A stretch of DNA of 64,000 nucleotides, from the NCBI RefSeq assembly GCF_030272615.1, contig NC_081409.1:472246573-472310572 (forward strand). Direction: 5' to 3'. Below are positions 47,618 to 59,019 of the stretch, piece by piece. Origin of the DNA: Cryptomeria japonica. Taxonomy: Eukaryota; Streptophyta; Pinopsida; Cupressales; Cupressaceae. How positions within the stretch are numbered: the first letter of the stretch is position 1; the number at the start of each line of letters is the position of its first letter. The position numbers and the translations under genes are program-made. The notes below the pieces were generated by a model. That model had not been told where the DNA came from, searched no databases, and saw only the letters and a program-made list of their open reading frames with translations.

Positions 47618-49737
47618 ACGAAGACTACATATTTCGGCCTCGGAGATTAAATTTTTCTTATTTTTCAGATTTAATTTTTTTGGATTTTTGGTCCATACAG
47701 TTACTGCAAAATATCGTACAAAATTTCCCATATGCCTGAATGACAAACTGTAGGTATCGTACAATCTCGTACAAACAACTCGGTGAGAATTGTCATACTG
47801 TATTCTGTATTTTTTTGGGTTAAGAGCAGACTTCATTCTTTAGGTTCTTTATTCGATTTTGATCATACTAACACTGACCCTGGCTTGTTGTTTGTTTGTC
47901 TGAGGAATTTTCATAGCCTAATCAGTTTTTGTAGAACACTTATCGAAGAATATGCTTGTCAAACAAAGACAATATGACTACTGATTCATTGTCTTTGTAG
48001 GTTGCTTGAGGAGATTCGAGTAAACATCGTGTATTCTTTAAATTCATTTTTAGGCACCTAAATTGCTATTTAGTTAATGAAAAAATCTGTCTTTTATTTT
48101 TTAAGAAAATTCTGAGAGGTAGGAGAGTATGCTCTTGTCTGCACAGATAATTAGAAATCTAGACCCTTGAGGCTTTTTCTAGATTTGAGATTTGTGTACC
48201 TTTAGCGGGCCTATCACAGTGGGAAAAAGTAATCACCCTGTGAGAATGACCCAAGTGAGTACAACTGGACCTGGGCATTCCAACTCACTATAATAAATAG
48301 GTATGTGGTGATTAAAGTCTCAGAGGACGGGATTATTTGAGTTTTCTCTTTGAGATCTCTCATATCAGGCATTTTGTAGGGCCTCACGGTCTCAATCACG
48401 TTTATGTGACTACAACTTGTTTTGGTACCTTATTGGGCTATAGGCCTCAATCATGCTTGCATGATTTCAAGGGTTAATTTTGAACATAATTCCTAACTAA
48501 GATCTATAAGATACAGGAACCTGGTTCACCTCCGAAAGGGGGGATAATCTTTGTGCAAGAGAGATAGTAAGTCTCCCAAGATACTTGCCATTTTGTACCC
48601 CCATTAGCATTTGGAGCTAGCTAATATGAGGTTGAGAATCCATTGCGTTAGACTTAGCGACCATATTCTAATTAGCTATTGGGTGTATACCTGAGTCTGC
48701 AAGCAAAGGTTTTCTTCTCTCACCAATTTCCATAGGGTTAGCATGCTATGATTGAAGTCATTATACATATTGCGTGTTTACTATGTTTTCATCCCTAAAA
48801 CTGAAACTGGAATACCAAAACTAAAGAAAACAATAAACAACTCAATGGTCAAAACTCTATTCATATCAAAAACTAGTCTATCTCAGTGGTCAAAACTCTG
48901 TCAGTATAAAAAAAAACTAGTTGTCAAAACTTAGTCCATCTCAAAAATGGTTGTCATTAGTCATTGAAAGCTCTATCTATCAAAATTTTGTCTCTGTCTA
49001 GTAAACTGTCGTACAATTCTTCTAATTTACCGTACTGCTACATACGTATTTTCGTACGAAATTTCATCAAGTCTTACAGTTTGTCGTCAGACCCTGTATT
49101 AGTTGTCGTACAATATCTGATAAACTGTCATCCTTGTTTGGGAGGTGTTGTTTGACCCTTAATTCTGTGTCATACTAAAGATCATCTCATTCATCAGTTT
49201 GTCATCTGAGGTATACCCACCTATCGTGCAAAACTAGGCAGCAACTCGTACAAAATACTCTTTTCATCGTCCTGAAGCTTTCAAATTGTCGTCTGGTCTT
49301 GTAAATCCTATTGTATAGATCTTTGATTTTGTCAGTCCAGAATAGTCAAAATTGCCTAAAAAGAAGTCTACAATGAGCATAAAATTGGTTATCATCATCG
49401 CAAGCATAAACAAATCTAAACAAGTGTACCTCTTCCATTGTGTTGCATGATTTTGTTGATAATCTTTCAGCTAGTTCAATCAACCATTTATCAAACTTAA
49501 GTTACTTAGATAACATCTTACACAGGATAGACCATTCTTGAAATGAGACCAAGTCTTAGTCACTTCTCTCAAATCAAACTAGGTAGCTTAGATCATGTCT
49601 TATACAAGAGATTTTTCTTGAAACTAGACTAAATCTTAGTTGCTTCTCTCAAACAATACGTTAAACAAAAAACTAGCTCCAAACTTGAACTTGACTTCTA
49701 CATCACAAACAACTCTAGGTCACATCAGTTAGTAAAA
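47618..49737 (+). other. Element C leader with repeated TCGTACAA words
   Basis: No conserved protein is readable in this 2.1 kb stretch. The word TCGTACAA occurs exactly at 47714, 47757, 47767, 49009, 49106 and 49246, with near copies and a palindromic TTCGTACGAA at 49051-49060. A block of 'gtcaaaactct'-type repeats lies at 48846-48930. Confidence 0.65.
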
Positions 49738-51903
49738 ATGCCTACCCAAACTAGAAGTTCTTGTAAGAAAGCTAACAGAGGCAAAGGACCATCCTTTTCA
49801 TATCAAGATAATCCATTTTACGTAGAGGACCCTGTAGTAAGAAACCTTCATCATCAAGTATACCTGTTTATGATCAACCCTGGTCTCCCACCATATCTGG
49901 AACAAGACAAGAAAAAAAAGCTGCTAAACATGATGCTCATGACAATCTCAATATCCATACTACCGATAGTGATTCCTCATCAGGCAGATCTAAAGCCTTT
50001 GAACCTCCAGAAATTGATATACATAAATGTCAAAAGGATAAAGATTTCCAAAAAATGATGAAGGTTATCATGGCTAGACAGAAAAAGAAAACTATTTTCT
50101 AGAACGAGCAAAACAAGGCGCTAAACTTCCTACTGGTTATAACATTGAGACCCTCATCACTAAAGAGGAAGAGACACCCTTAGTAATGGTAAACTGACAA
50201 TTACAAGTGTTACAGACTAAAATCACAGAACTGAAAAACAAAGATAAATCCTCAAAACAATATTCTTAGGACACAATATGCCCATTTCCATTTGACAAAG
50301 ACCTTTACATGCCTCCATTTCCTTCACGAGTGGAGATTCCAAAATTTGACAAATATGATGGCAACTCAGATCCTCAAGACCATGTCGGGGAATTTTGTGC
50401 TTTATGTATGGAGTGCATGCATGAACAAACATATCTCATACGCCTTTTCCTGAGAAGTTTAGGAGGGAAATCTATGGAATGGTTCTCAAGCCTACCTATG
50501 GGAATCAAAACTTTTGAAGAATTAATCCAATTGTTTCTACAACAATACTCCTATAATATTTGTCACCCAGTCACTATGATTGAGCTTTGCTATACCAAAC
50601 AAAAAATAGGAGAGCCTTTTCTCACTTTTGTCCAATGTTAGAGAAAGATGTTCTCTCAATATTCATGACCTATTCCAGATTCTGAGAAGATGGATATCTT
50701 CATCAATAACTTGATCCCTGAATTGAAATACAATATCCAAATGCAAGTGTACCCATCATTCAAAAAAATGGTCGATAGTGCCCCTCGAATGGAAGATGTA
50801 CTTATAAAGAAAGGAGATATCTCACTTTGGAAAGAAACACAACAAGGCTCCAGTTCTAAAGAAAAGAACAAATATTGGAAATATGGCAAAGACAAAAATA
50901 GAAACATTGTTAGTGATAGAGTGGTAGACATTGTTAAAACAAACTCAAAACCCATGATATTTAACTTGGCTAGTGGCACACAAGCACTCAAAGTAGCTGA
51001 AAATGCAACAGAAAATCCATCGAAGAAAGTAAAAGAGTGGTTTAAAGAGAAACCTTGGCGTTCAAAGCCTAAATGCGACTTTACTCCTTTGGAAGAATCA
51101 TATGAATCCGCTTTTAAAACTTTATTGGTAAATGATCTGATAACGTTACCAAACAATTATAGGCCATATGATCCAGAAGTCAAACCAAAATGGTGGAGAG
51201 AAAATAAATATTGTGAATACCATCAAAACAAAGGTCATAACACAAACAATTGCATGAAGCTCAAACATGAGATTCAAGATCTCATCGATGCTGGTAAAAT
51301 TGTTGTTGGAAATCACACAACTAATTCTGATCACAAAGCTTTTAAAGTTCCATTAACTATTTATGAACAAGGTGATTCCTCAAAATCAAAAGGAGGTGCC
51401 AAAGTCAATTACACCTATATCAACAATGACAACGTGATCAACATGATTGAGCCTTCCCAACCCGAATATTGCAATGTGATCATAATTAAAGATAAACAAA
51501 CTAAATCACAAATCACAAATGCTGTGACTCACGCTCAAAAGAAGGTTACTCTCCAAGGAGTCAGTTATTCAACACCTGCTCAAACAACATCAAACCTACC
51601 AATTGCTTCAAATAGACAAACACATACAATCATGACTAAATATAAACAACTGGCTTCATCATCTTCTCCTAGTTATAGTATTGTCAAACAATTGAAAAGA
51701 ACAAACGCTCAAATCTCCTTGTTTGAATTGCTCAAAATCTCTTCTTCTCATAAAGAGACCTTGGACAAAGCTTTGCTCACCACTAATGTCCCAAAAGATT
51801 TAGATGTCGATCGGTTTCAATCTATGGTGGGTCACCTGACTTTGACTCATTATCTCACTTTCTCTGAAGAAGATGACAACTCACTAAATCATCCATATAA
51901 TTA
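49738..51903 (+). pseudogene. Element C gag, broken
   Basis: ATG 49738 opens a basic N-terminus. Frameshifts near 49920 and 50100 lead to the gag domain proper (50309-50641: PPFPSRVEIPKFDKYDGNSD, MEWFSSLPMGIKTFEELIQL). From 50690 the frame is open for 404 codons. A CX2HX4HX4C zinc knuckle is at 51212-51253 (CEYHQNKGHNTNNC), followed by a long polar linker and LFELLKISSSHKETLDKAL. It would form the virus-like particle and bind RNA. The same gag type occurs in element D. Confidence 0.87.
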
Positions 51904-52201
51904 ACCATTTCACATTGAAGCTATGATACATAAACATTGAGTTAAATGTGTTTTGATAGATGGAGGTGCTGGGTTGAATATTTGTACCTACAATCTACTT
52001 ACACAACTAGGTTTTTTTGAAAATGTCATTGATCCAGCAAAGAAAATAACAATCAAAGCTTATGATGAAGAAGAAAGAACCTCTAAAGGTCTGGTACTAT
52101 AATTAATCAAGGTAGAACCTATAGAAAGAGATGTCATTTTTCAGGTACTTGATCTTCCTCCATCATACAACATCTTACTAGGTAAGCCATGGATTCATGA
52201 A
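51904..52201 (+). pseudogene. Element C aspartic protease
   Basis: The active site reads D-G-G-A at 51959-51970 within VLIDGGAGLNIC, acceptable for Tat proteases. The C-terminal half has VLDLPPSYNILLGKPWIHEM. TGA near 51940 and TAA near 52100 interrupt it. It follows gag in frame except for a stop at 51902-51904. Confidence 0.83.
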
Positions 52202-52876
52202 ATGAAGACAGTTCCATCTACATACCATCAATGCTTAAAATTTCCTTATAACAGAGTTGAAGTCAGTATTCCTGCTGACACAAACTACCCCTATAATGCA
52301 TTAACTCAGGGTGTTGAAACCTTTGTTCCTCATAATAGAGCAACCTCTACAGCTGAAAGTTCACAAACCTTGATGAAGGATTTAAAAAAGAAATTAAACA
52401 TCACAGATACTGGCATGTACGGATACAAGATAGAACCAATACTTTCACTCATCTCTCATCCTCCATCACCAAGACAATCAGGAAAACCATCAGAGGTTAT
52501 GAAGCCACAGACTTCCACTCCAAAGGTTATTTACGAAGGTCTTTTTATACATTCCTCTACTTCTCTTGCAGATGAAATAGAAGAGGATGCTGTTTTCAAA
52601 TGGCTTTTCAAGGAAGTTAGTGAAAACAAAGAAGTGCGACATTGTGGGATTTCCCCGACGCAATATGGTCCAGGCTACAAAATGATTCAACACATAGGAT
52701 ATTCAGGTATAGGTCCTTTGGGAAAACATCAAGAAGGTATTATTGAACCTATTCAACTGCAAACTAAGTCTACAAATGATAAAGCTGGACTGGGATACAA
52801 CCCAAGAAAAACATTAGACCAAAAACATGCTTCTAAGTCTAAGTGGAAGAAAACAATATTGCCTTCAACTACATAG
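52202..52876 (+). pseudogene. Element C post-protease region with G-patch domain
   Basis: Open for 224 codons, continuing the protease frame. The first 150 residues are a variable linker. From about 52661 to 52810 there is a G-patch signature: PGYKMIQHIGYSGIGPLGK, then HQEGIIEPI, then AGLGYNPR, with the regularly spaced glycines and the GLGY ending. G-patches bind nucleic acid and activate helicases, and one follows the protease in betaretroviruses (established). Here it would ride on the Gag-Pro precursor or the mature protease (inference). It ends in a TAG where Q is plausible. Confidence 0.72.
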
Positions 52877-54379
52877 AAAGTAAACACTCAACAAATTCAA
52901 GAAGAGTGTAAAAAAGAACAAGAAGAACTAGTAATCAAGAGGGAGGAAGCAGCTAGTACTCAAGTTCTAATGGTGTCAGCTACAACACTACAATAAGTAG
53001 AAGTCCCACAGGATATGAGTGAAGAAGTAGAAAGAATCAGAGAATTATTTGCACCACTAAAAATTCCAGTCACATATACTGGTAGACAACAGGTAGATGA
53101 ATCAGAAACTAACTCGAATGAGTATGAATGGCATCTAGATCATCTCTTAGATACATCTATTACAAAAAATCTAGAAGAGTCCACTGATATCAGAGATGAC
53201 ACACAAGAGCTGATACACTTAAAGTTGCAAAAGGAGATAGAGGAAATAAGACTAAAGACACAAGAAGACAATGAATGAAAGCTAGAAGAGGGAAGAAAAC
53301 AAGAAAATCCTTCACCTACCATAGCTCCATCTAATATGATAGAACAACTTAGGTATGGAACTACACAAGAAGAATTGGAAGCTATAGAAATAGAAGCAGT
53401 TATTAGTCCAGAATAAGTTGAATGGAGTAGACGACAGAGATTCATAGAACCATTAAGGTTATGTCAACAAGTATGTCAGATACAATTGATAAATAGACCA
53501 AATTATGAAGGAACTTGCAACATCAAAGATTTAGGTATTGACACTATACATACTTCTACTCAAACACTTGAAGAAGAGTCAGAAGCTTCATCCTATGAAT
53601 CTGATGACTCTGACAATAGTTCTATTTATTCAACATCAAACCCTGACTCTTCTATCATGAATGTTGGGAATCTGTCTACTGATCCTGTTACTATCGAACC
53701 ATGATATGTAGTCCAGCCTAGTGTAGATAATGGTGCTAGGAGTAGGTCAATTGGATTAGGTCAACTAAATATTAATGTGCTCTTCGATAATCATGTCGTA
53801 AATCTTCCCGATCTCGAGACATTTACGCAAGTTAGTCTTTTGGAACTCGACTTTTTTGCCCGCAGTTATGATGATAATATCGTGAATTCCCTCGAACCTA
53901 TCCAAACTTTATCTTTGATACATCCTGAACTAATTGACTGTAGTCTACAAGACCAACCTATGAATGTACCTATCTTTGCCAATGACTACACGTTAGCCTA
54001 CTATCTTAATATAGTTGAACCAATGGACTCTTCCACCAGTGAGCAAAGTGAGAACATGACTGAAACAGATATCAAGTATTTTAGTCACAAAAATAATAAA
54101 AAAAATAAAAATGATTTGATGGCAAACACCACATTATGGCAGTGTCAAAATAAAAAATAGAGAAAATAAAGGATGTACCTAAGGGTGAAAACATCTTTGA
54201 GGCACCTGAAGGTGAGATACTTGATATACTGCCAAGTCACTTCCAAGAAAGGTCTTCTATATTGATTGAACCAACTCGACCAGTAAATATTGGGAGTCAA
54301 GAGACACCACATATCATTCACTTAGCTCAATCACTATTAGTAGAAGAGTTAAAAGATTTCAGAAATCTCTTTTTAGAAA
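52877..54379 (+). pseudogene. Element C variable acidic linker between protease and RT
   Basis: A low-conservation, E/D/S/Q-rich coding stretch with coiled-coil potential (53015-53278, LQKEIEEIRLKTQEDNE), an SE/D-rich patch (53486-53704) and another open piece at 53777-54160. Stops separate the pieces. I recognise no domain; it matches the long disordered spacer seen between protease and RT in Tat polyproteins. Confidence 0.6.
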
Positions 54380-55200
54380 AGAAGATCAACTTGCATGGAC
54401 ATACTCTGATATGCTAGGCCTAGATCTTGATCTCATAATGCACCATCTTTCTATTACACCAGGAGTTAAACCAGTCAAGCAAAAACTCCATAAGATGCAC
54501 CCTCATGTGGCACTACTAGTCAAGGCTGAGCTAGAAAAATTGCTAAAAGTTGGATTTATCAGATCTATAGAATATAAAGAATGGATTTCAATCATAGTAC
54601 CTGTATCAAAGGTAGACAAATCTATTAGGGTTTGCACAGACTTTAGAGATATCAACAAAGCTTGTCCGAAGGACGATTTTCCATTTCCTAACATTGATAT
54701 GATAGTGGATATGATTGTTGGATATGAGATGTACTCATTAATGGATGGATTCTCTGGTTATAATTAGATCAAAATAGCTCCTGGAGATCAAGAAAAGACA
54801 AATTTCACATGTGCATGGGGAACCTTTTGCTGGAATGTCATGCCATTTGGGATAAAGAATGTAGGAGCAACTTACCAAAGAGCAATAACTACCATCTTTC
54901 ATGATATGATGCACAAGAATGTGGAAGATTATGTTGATGACACCTTAGTAAAGAATATGAAGATATCCACACATATTCAAGAGCTAGGTCTCATACTAGA
55001 TAGAATGGAAAAATTCAAGCTTTGGCTAAATCCTAAAAAGTGTGCATTCAGAGTGACATCAAGAAAATTACTTGGTTACATTATTTCAAAAAAAGGGATA
55101 GAGGTTGATCCTGAGAAGGTTCAAGCTATAATGGAAATTCCACCTCCAAATAATATTAGTCAAATGAGAAGTTTACAAGGAGGTCTCTAGTCAATAAGAC
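54380..55200 (+). pseudogene. Element C reverse transcriptase, broken
   Basis: Fingers and palm read clearly: ITPGVKPVKQKLHKMHP, AELEKLLKVGFIRSIEY, VCTDFRDINKACPKDDFPFP, MDGFSGYN. A TAG at 54765-54767 follows, then MPFGIKNVGATYQRAI. The catalytic box YVDD is intact at 54930-54941. The thumb has WLNPKKCAFRV and KLLGYIISKKGIEVDPEKV. A TAG at 55188-55190 ends the open stretch. It synthesises the cDNA of the element. Confidence 0.9.
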
Positions 55201-55795
55201 ACTTTATTTCTTAGCTAGTAGATAAAGCTTAACCCTTCACAAAAGTATTAAGTAAAGGTGTAACATACAACTAGGATCAGGAATGTGAGCAAAACCTTCA
55301 AAAAATCAAAGAATACCTATCTAATCCACCAATACTGATGCCACCAATTGAAGGTAAACAATTGATTCTCTACATATTAGCTACCGATACATCACAGGGG
55401 GCACTTCTGGCACAACAAGATGAGAATAAAAAGGAAAGAGCTATATATTATATCAACAAAACATTGGTATCCTATGAAATGAACTATACTATAATAGAAA
55501 AAGCTTATTTGGCATTAGTCTTTGCATCACAAAAATTGAGACACTACATGTTAGCACATTCAATCAAGCTAGTGGCTAAGATTGATCAACTCAAATATCT
55601 TCTTAGCAAAGCAACATTTACCAGAAAATTGGCTAAATGGGTCATGGTTCTTACAAAGTTTGATATTGAATATGTAGAATGCAAAGCCATCAAAGGACAG
55701 GTAATTGCATATCAACTTGTTGATGCTCCACTTGAAGACACTCAAGCTTTGCATATAGAATTTCTGGATGAATCTATCATGCACCTTACTCAACA
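55201..55795 (+). pseudogene. Element C native gypsy-type RNase H
   Basis: The segment after RT shows LILYILATDTSQGALLAQQD with the first aspartate, AIYYINKTLVSYEMNYTIIEKAYLALVFA, and HSIKLVAKIDQLKYLL where YTDH is usual, ending in FDIEYVECKAIKGQVIAY. Weak conservation of later catalytic positions fits the Tat pattern in which the native RNase H is relieved by a second one. Confidence 0.82.
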
Positions 55796-56205
55796 ATCAT
55801 GGAAGATGTTCTTTGATGGGTCTTTCACTCAACATGGTTTTGGTGTTAGAATAATCTTTATTACTCCTTATAAATATTCAATCCCGAAAGCTTACAAATT
55901 CTTTTCCCTTGCACAAAGAACATTGTAGAGTATGAAGCTTTGGTAAACGGGATCAAGTTGGCTATTGAATGGAAGGTTTTGGAATTACACATCTATGTAG
56001 AGTCTCAGCTAATCGTCAATAAAATCAATGATACATATCAAACTGGAGATGAGAAACTGATGCCTTATAAGAGAATGGTTGATGATCTCAAGAAATATTT
56101 TACTTTTGTATCATTTCAGTAGATCTGCAGATCAGAAAACATAGCAGCAGATGCTATGGCCACTTTGCATCTATACCAGAGTTATAAGAATCTAATTTTC
56201 TCTTT
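55796..56205 (+). pseudogene. Element C archaeal-type RNase H, downstream of the native one
   Basis: WKMFFDGSFTQHGFGV gives the first catalytic aspartate (55815-55817). After a frameshift near 55915, VEYEALVNGIKLA gives the glutamate. YVESQLIVNKIND has Glu at 56000-56002 where GDS is normal, and NIAADAMATL gives the last aspartate at 56150-56152, after a TAG at about 56120. This is the canonical Tat placement (RT, gRNH, aRNH, integrase) and contrasts with element A. Confidence 0.83.
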
Positions 56206-57550
56206 GAATTCTTGGTGAAAGAGTTACATTACCCTGCATATGATTCTCCTCAGTCCCAGGTGGTCTGTTCTATTATCGGACATGACTCATCTCGCTACAA
56301 CCACATTCACTCTTATCTACAAGACCAAATTATCCTTAAAAATATTATCCATAATGAGAAAAAGAACCTAACCTGAAATGCTTCATGGTATGTCATCATC
56401 GCTAATGATCTATTTAGATTAGGTTCGGATAGTAATTTGCTTAGGTGTATAGAAACTGAAGAGTCCCAACATGCATTATCAGAAGTCCATGAAGGTATTT
56501 GTGGATCTCATTCGAATGGTCCAACTTTAGCTCGGAAACTACTAAGGGCTGGCTACTACTGGCCATACATGGAGAAAGATTCTATAAAGTTTTCTAAAAC
56601 TTGTGAGAAGTGTCAGTTACATGGGAATCTCATACATGCTCCATCAAGGGATCTCATACCCTTCATTACACATTGGCCTTTTCAACAATGGGGATTTGAT
56701 CTCATTGGCCAAATATATCTTGCATCATCTAACAAACATAAGTTTATCATAACTGCCACTGAGTACTTCAGTAAGTGGGTAGAAGTAATTCTGCTCATCA
56801 AAGCAACAGGTAAACAAGTAGCTCTGTTCATCCTTAACTATATCATCTGCAGGTATGGGATACCTTCATCCATTGTCATTGATAATGGAGGGCAGTTCAA
56901 GAATAGAGATTTAGAGGAGCTCTATGAAAAATTCAAAATCATACAATACTAGTCATCCATATAGTACCCTTAAGGTAATGGACAAGCCAAAGCATCTAAC
57001 AAAAACCTGCTACCTATCTTACATAGAACAATAAATAAATCTGGAAGGGATTATCATCTGCAGCTCAATCCTGCATTATGGGATTATAGAATAAGTATCA
57101 AAACACCTACTAGGGCTACAACTTTTTCTTTGGTGTGTGGATCTGAAGCAGTTTTACCTATTGAGGTGGAAATACTGTCTTTAAGAGTTTCTTTGCAAGG
57201 TCTCATTACTGATGAAGACTACAGAATATATAGATTGCAAGAACTCAAGTTGCTGGATGAACGTCGACAAGTGGCGTTAGATCATCTAAGAGTGTATCAA
57301 AAGAGAATGTCTAAAGGATATAACAAGAGGGTTTAGACAACGAAAATTTAAGGTTGGTGACCTTGTTCTAAGAGAAAATCCTAAAAATCAGCAGTTTCGA
57401 GACAACGAAGGGAAGTTTCAACCCAATTGGTTGGGTCCCTACATCATTACTGTAGTCTTTGGCTCTAGTGCCTATCAACTCTCGACATCAGAAGGAGAAA
57501 AACTCCATAAACCGATCAACACCATCTACTTGAAGAAGTTATTCACTTAG
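56206..57550 (+). pseudogene. Element C integrase, broken
   Basis: A linker is followed by the HHCC domain (HEGICGSHSNGPTLARKLLRA ... CEKCQLHG) near 56490-56630. The core has GFDLIGQI (first D) and VIDNGGQF (second D), but the glutamate of GNGQAEATNK is Lys (AAA 56989-56991). Three stops (about 56950, 56961, 56971) precede it. The C-terminal domain (VCGSEAVLPIEVEILSLRV, LVLRENPKNQQF, NWLGPYIIT) ends INTIYLKKLFT with TAG at 57548-57550. No chromodomain follows, as expected of Tat. Confidence 0.88.
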
Positions 57551-59019
57551 TATTCTCTGCTCCAGCAACCTATACAGCTAAAAACGTCCTAAAAAAAATC
57601 CTAAAAATTCTAAAATGTCCTGAAAAAAAAAAGAAAAAAGAAAAAAAAAGAGAAGAATCTTTGCCAAGCAAGTGAAAACCTGGCAAAGAGACACCTCTTG
57701 TACTCAAGTGCTCCATCTATCAATGCAACGTTGGCATTTCCCACTTTTCCACATATTTTGATTTCGCTTGTACATATCTTTCAGTCGCTTTTGTGACATC
57801 CTGGTTCTTTAGAACCCTCGAGGCTTGAAATTGATCAATGTCATAGTCTTAGGGTAATCGACTGAGCAATTGACATGTCCTAAGCAATATCAACCAAGTC
57901 ATCTTTCTATCAGTGATACTTGGTCATCCAATCTGAGTCAGTCACCTGTCTCCTAACTACTGAAGAGTTTTATCACTGAGTAAACAAACAAAACAACATT
58001 ACTAAAAATAATCACTACATAGTTTGTGATATGCATAAAATTTTCTTTGTGTGCTGTCTTTTATATTGGTTTTTGATTATTATTCCCTCTGAGTAACTCA
58101 AGGAAGTCTATCTTGACTAAGAGGAGAAAGGATTGGGGGCGTAATATTTTTCTTTGTTTTATGCTTGTAGGAATGATTTCGATGATCTGGAAACATCTAA
58201 TCAATTGGGTGTCTGTGATAAGTGCCTTAACATTAAGGTAAAATTTCCACACATACCTCAACTCCACTTATTTGTATGCTACATGGAGGTTGGCATCATT
58301 TCTTTGTCTATTTCAGGGAAATTTCTTTAAATGTGCAATTCGGATGCATGCATAATCTGTCCAAGGATATGAATAAAAAAAGGGTCATTGCAGACAAGAT
58401 AATTAATATTTCACATGAAAAGAAAGGAACTCTATTCTGCCTGCTATGTTTGTAAATGCTCAGTGATGAAAATTAAGCATTCCAAATCTAGTGAATAGGT
58501 TTAGGTTGCATTCATTTTGCATTTTATGCATTTAGAGTAATTTTTGCATGATAACAATGATCTCTTTATCTTCTGAATGAGAGTTTGAAGTATCATCATT
58601 TCTTAGCTAAGTGGTCTCTTTTTCATCATTTCTTCGATAGAGTACTTGTGTATTGATATGTTAGCTACATACATAAGCATCTTATATAGATTCATACATT
58701 TCATTACATACTCATTTGCATTCATATTATTTCTTAAGAAAAATAAAAATTTGCATTACTAGTTACTCATTTTTATCATTTATTTGCATATGAAAAGAAA
58801 CAACAAAAATAAACATCCATAGTCATCTACATTACATACATCCATACTGAACAAATATGCATACATATAGAAAAACATCTCATAACCAATCGACACAAGT
58901 ACTATGAAATCAAATCATGATCTCATATATATCATCATAAATATCTCAGAGTACAAATAAAAGTCTCAGGGTATAAATGATATCAATTGTCATCTACAAT
59001 CTCCCATCGGAGTAAGAAT
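57551..59019 (+). other. Element C 3' region, first part
   Basis: Non-coding and AT-rich. A poly-A/G run at about 57620-57655 follows pol. No conserved ORF was found on either strand. Confidence 0.6.

Noticed and set aside
47541-47977. Several 60-83-codon ORFs on both strands across the element C primer site
   Set aside because: They cross the LTR end and primer site and show no conserved domain.
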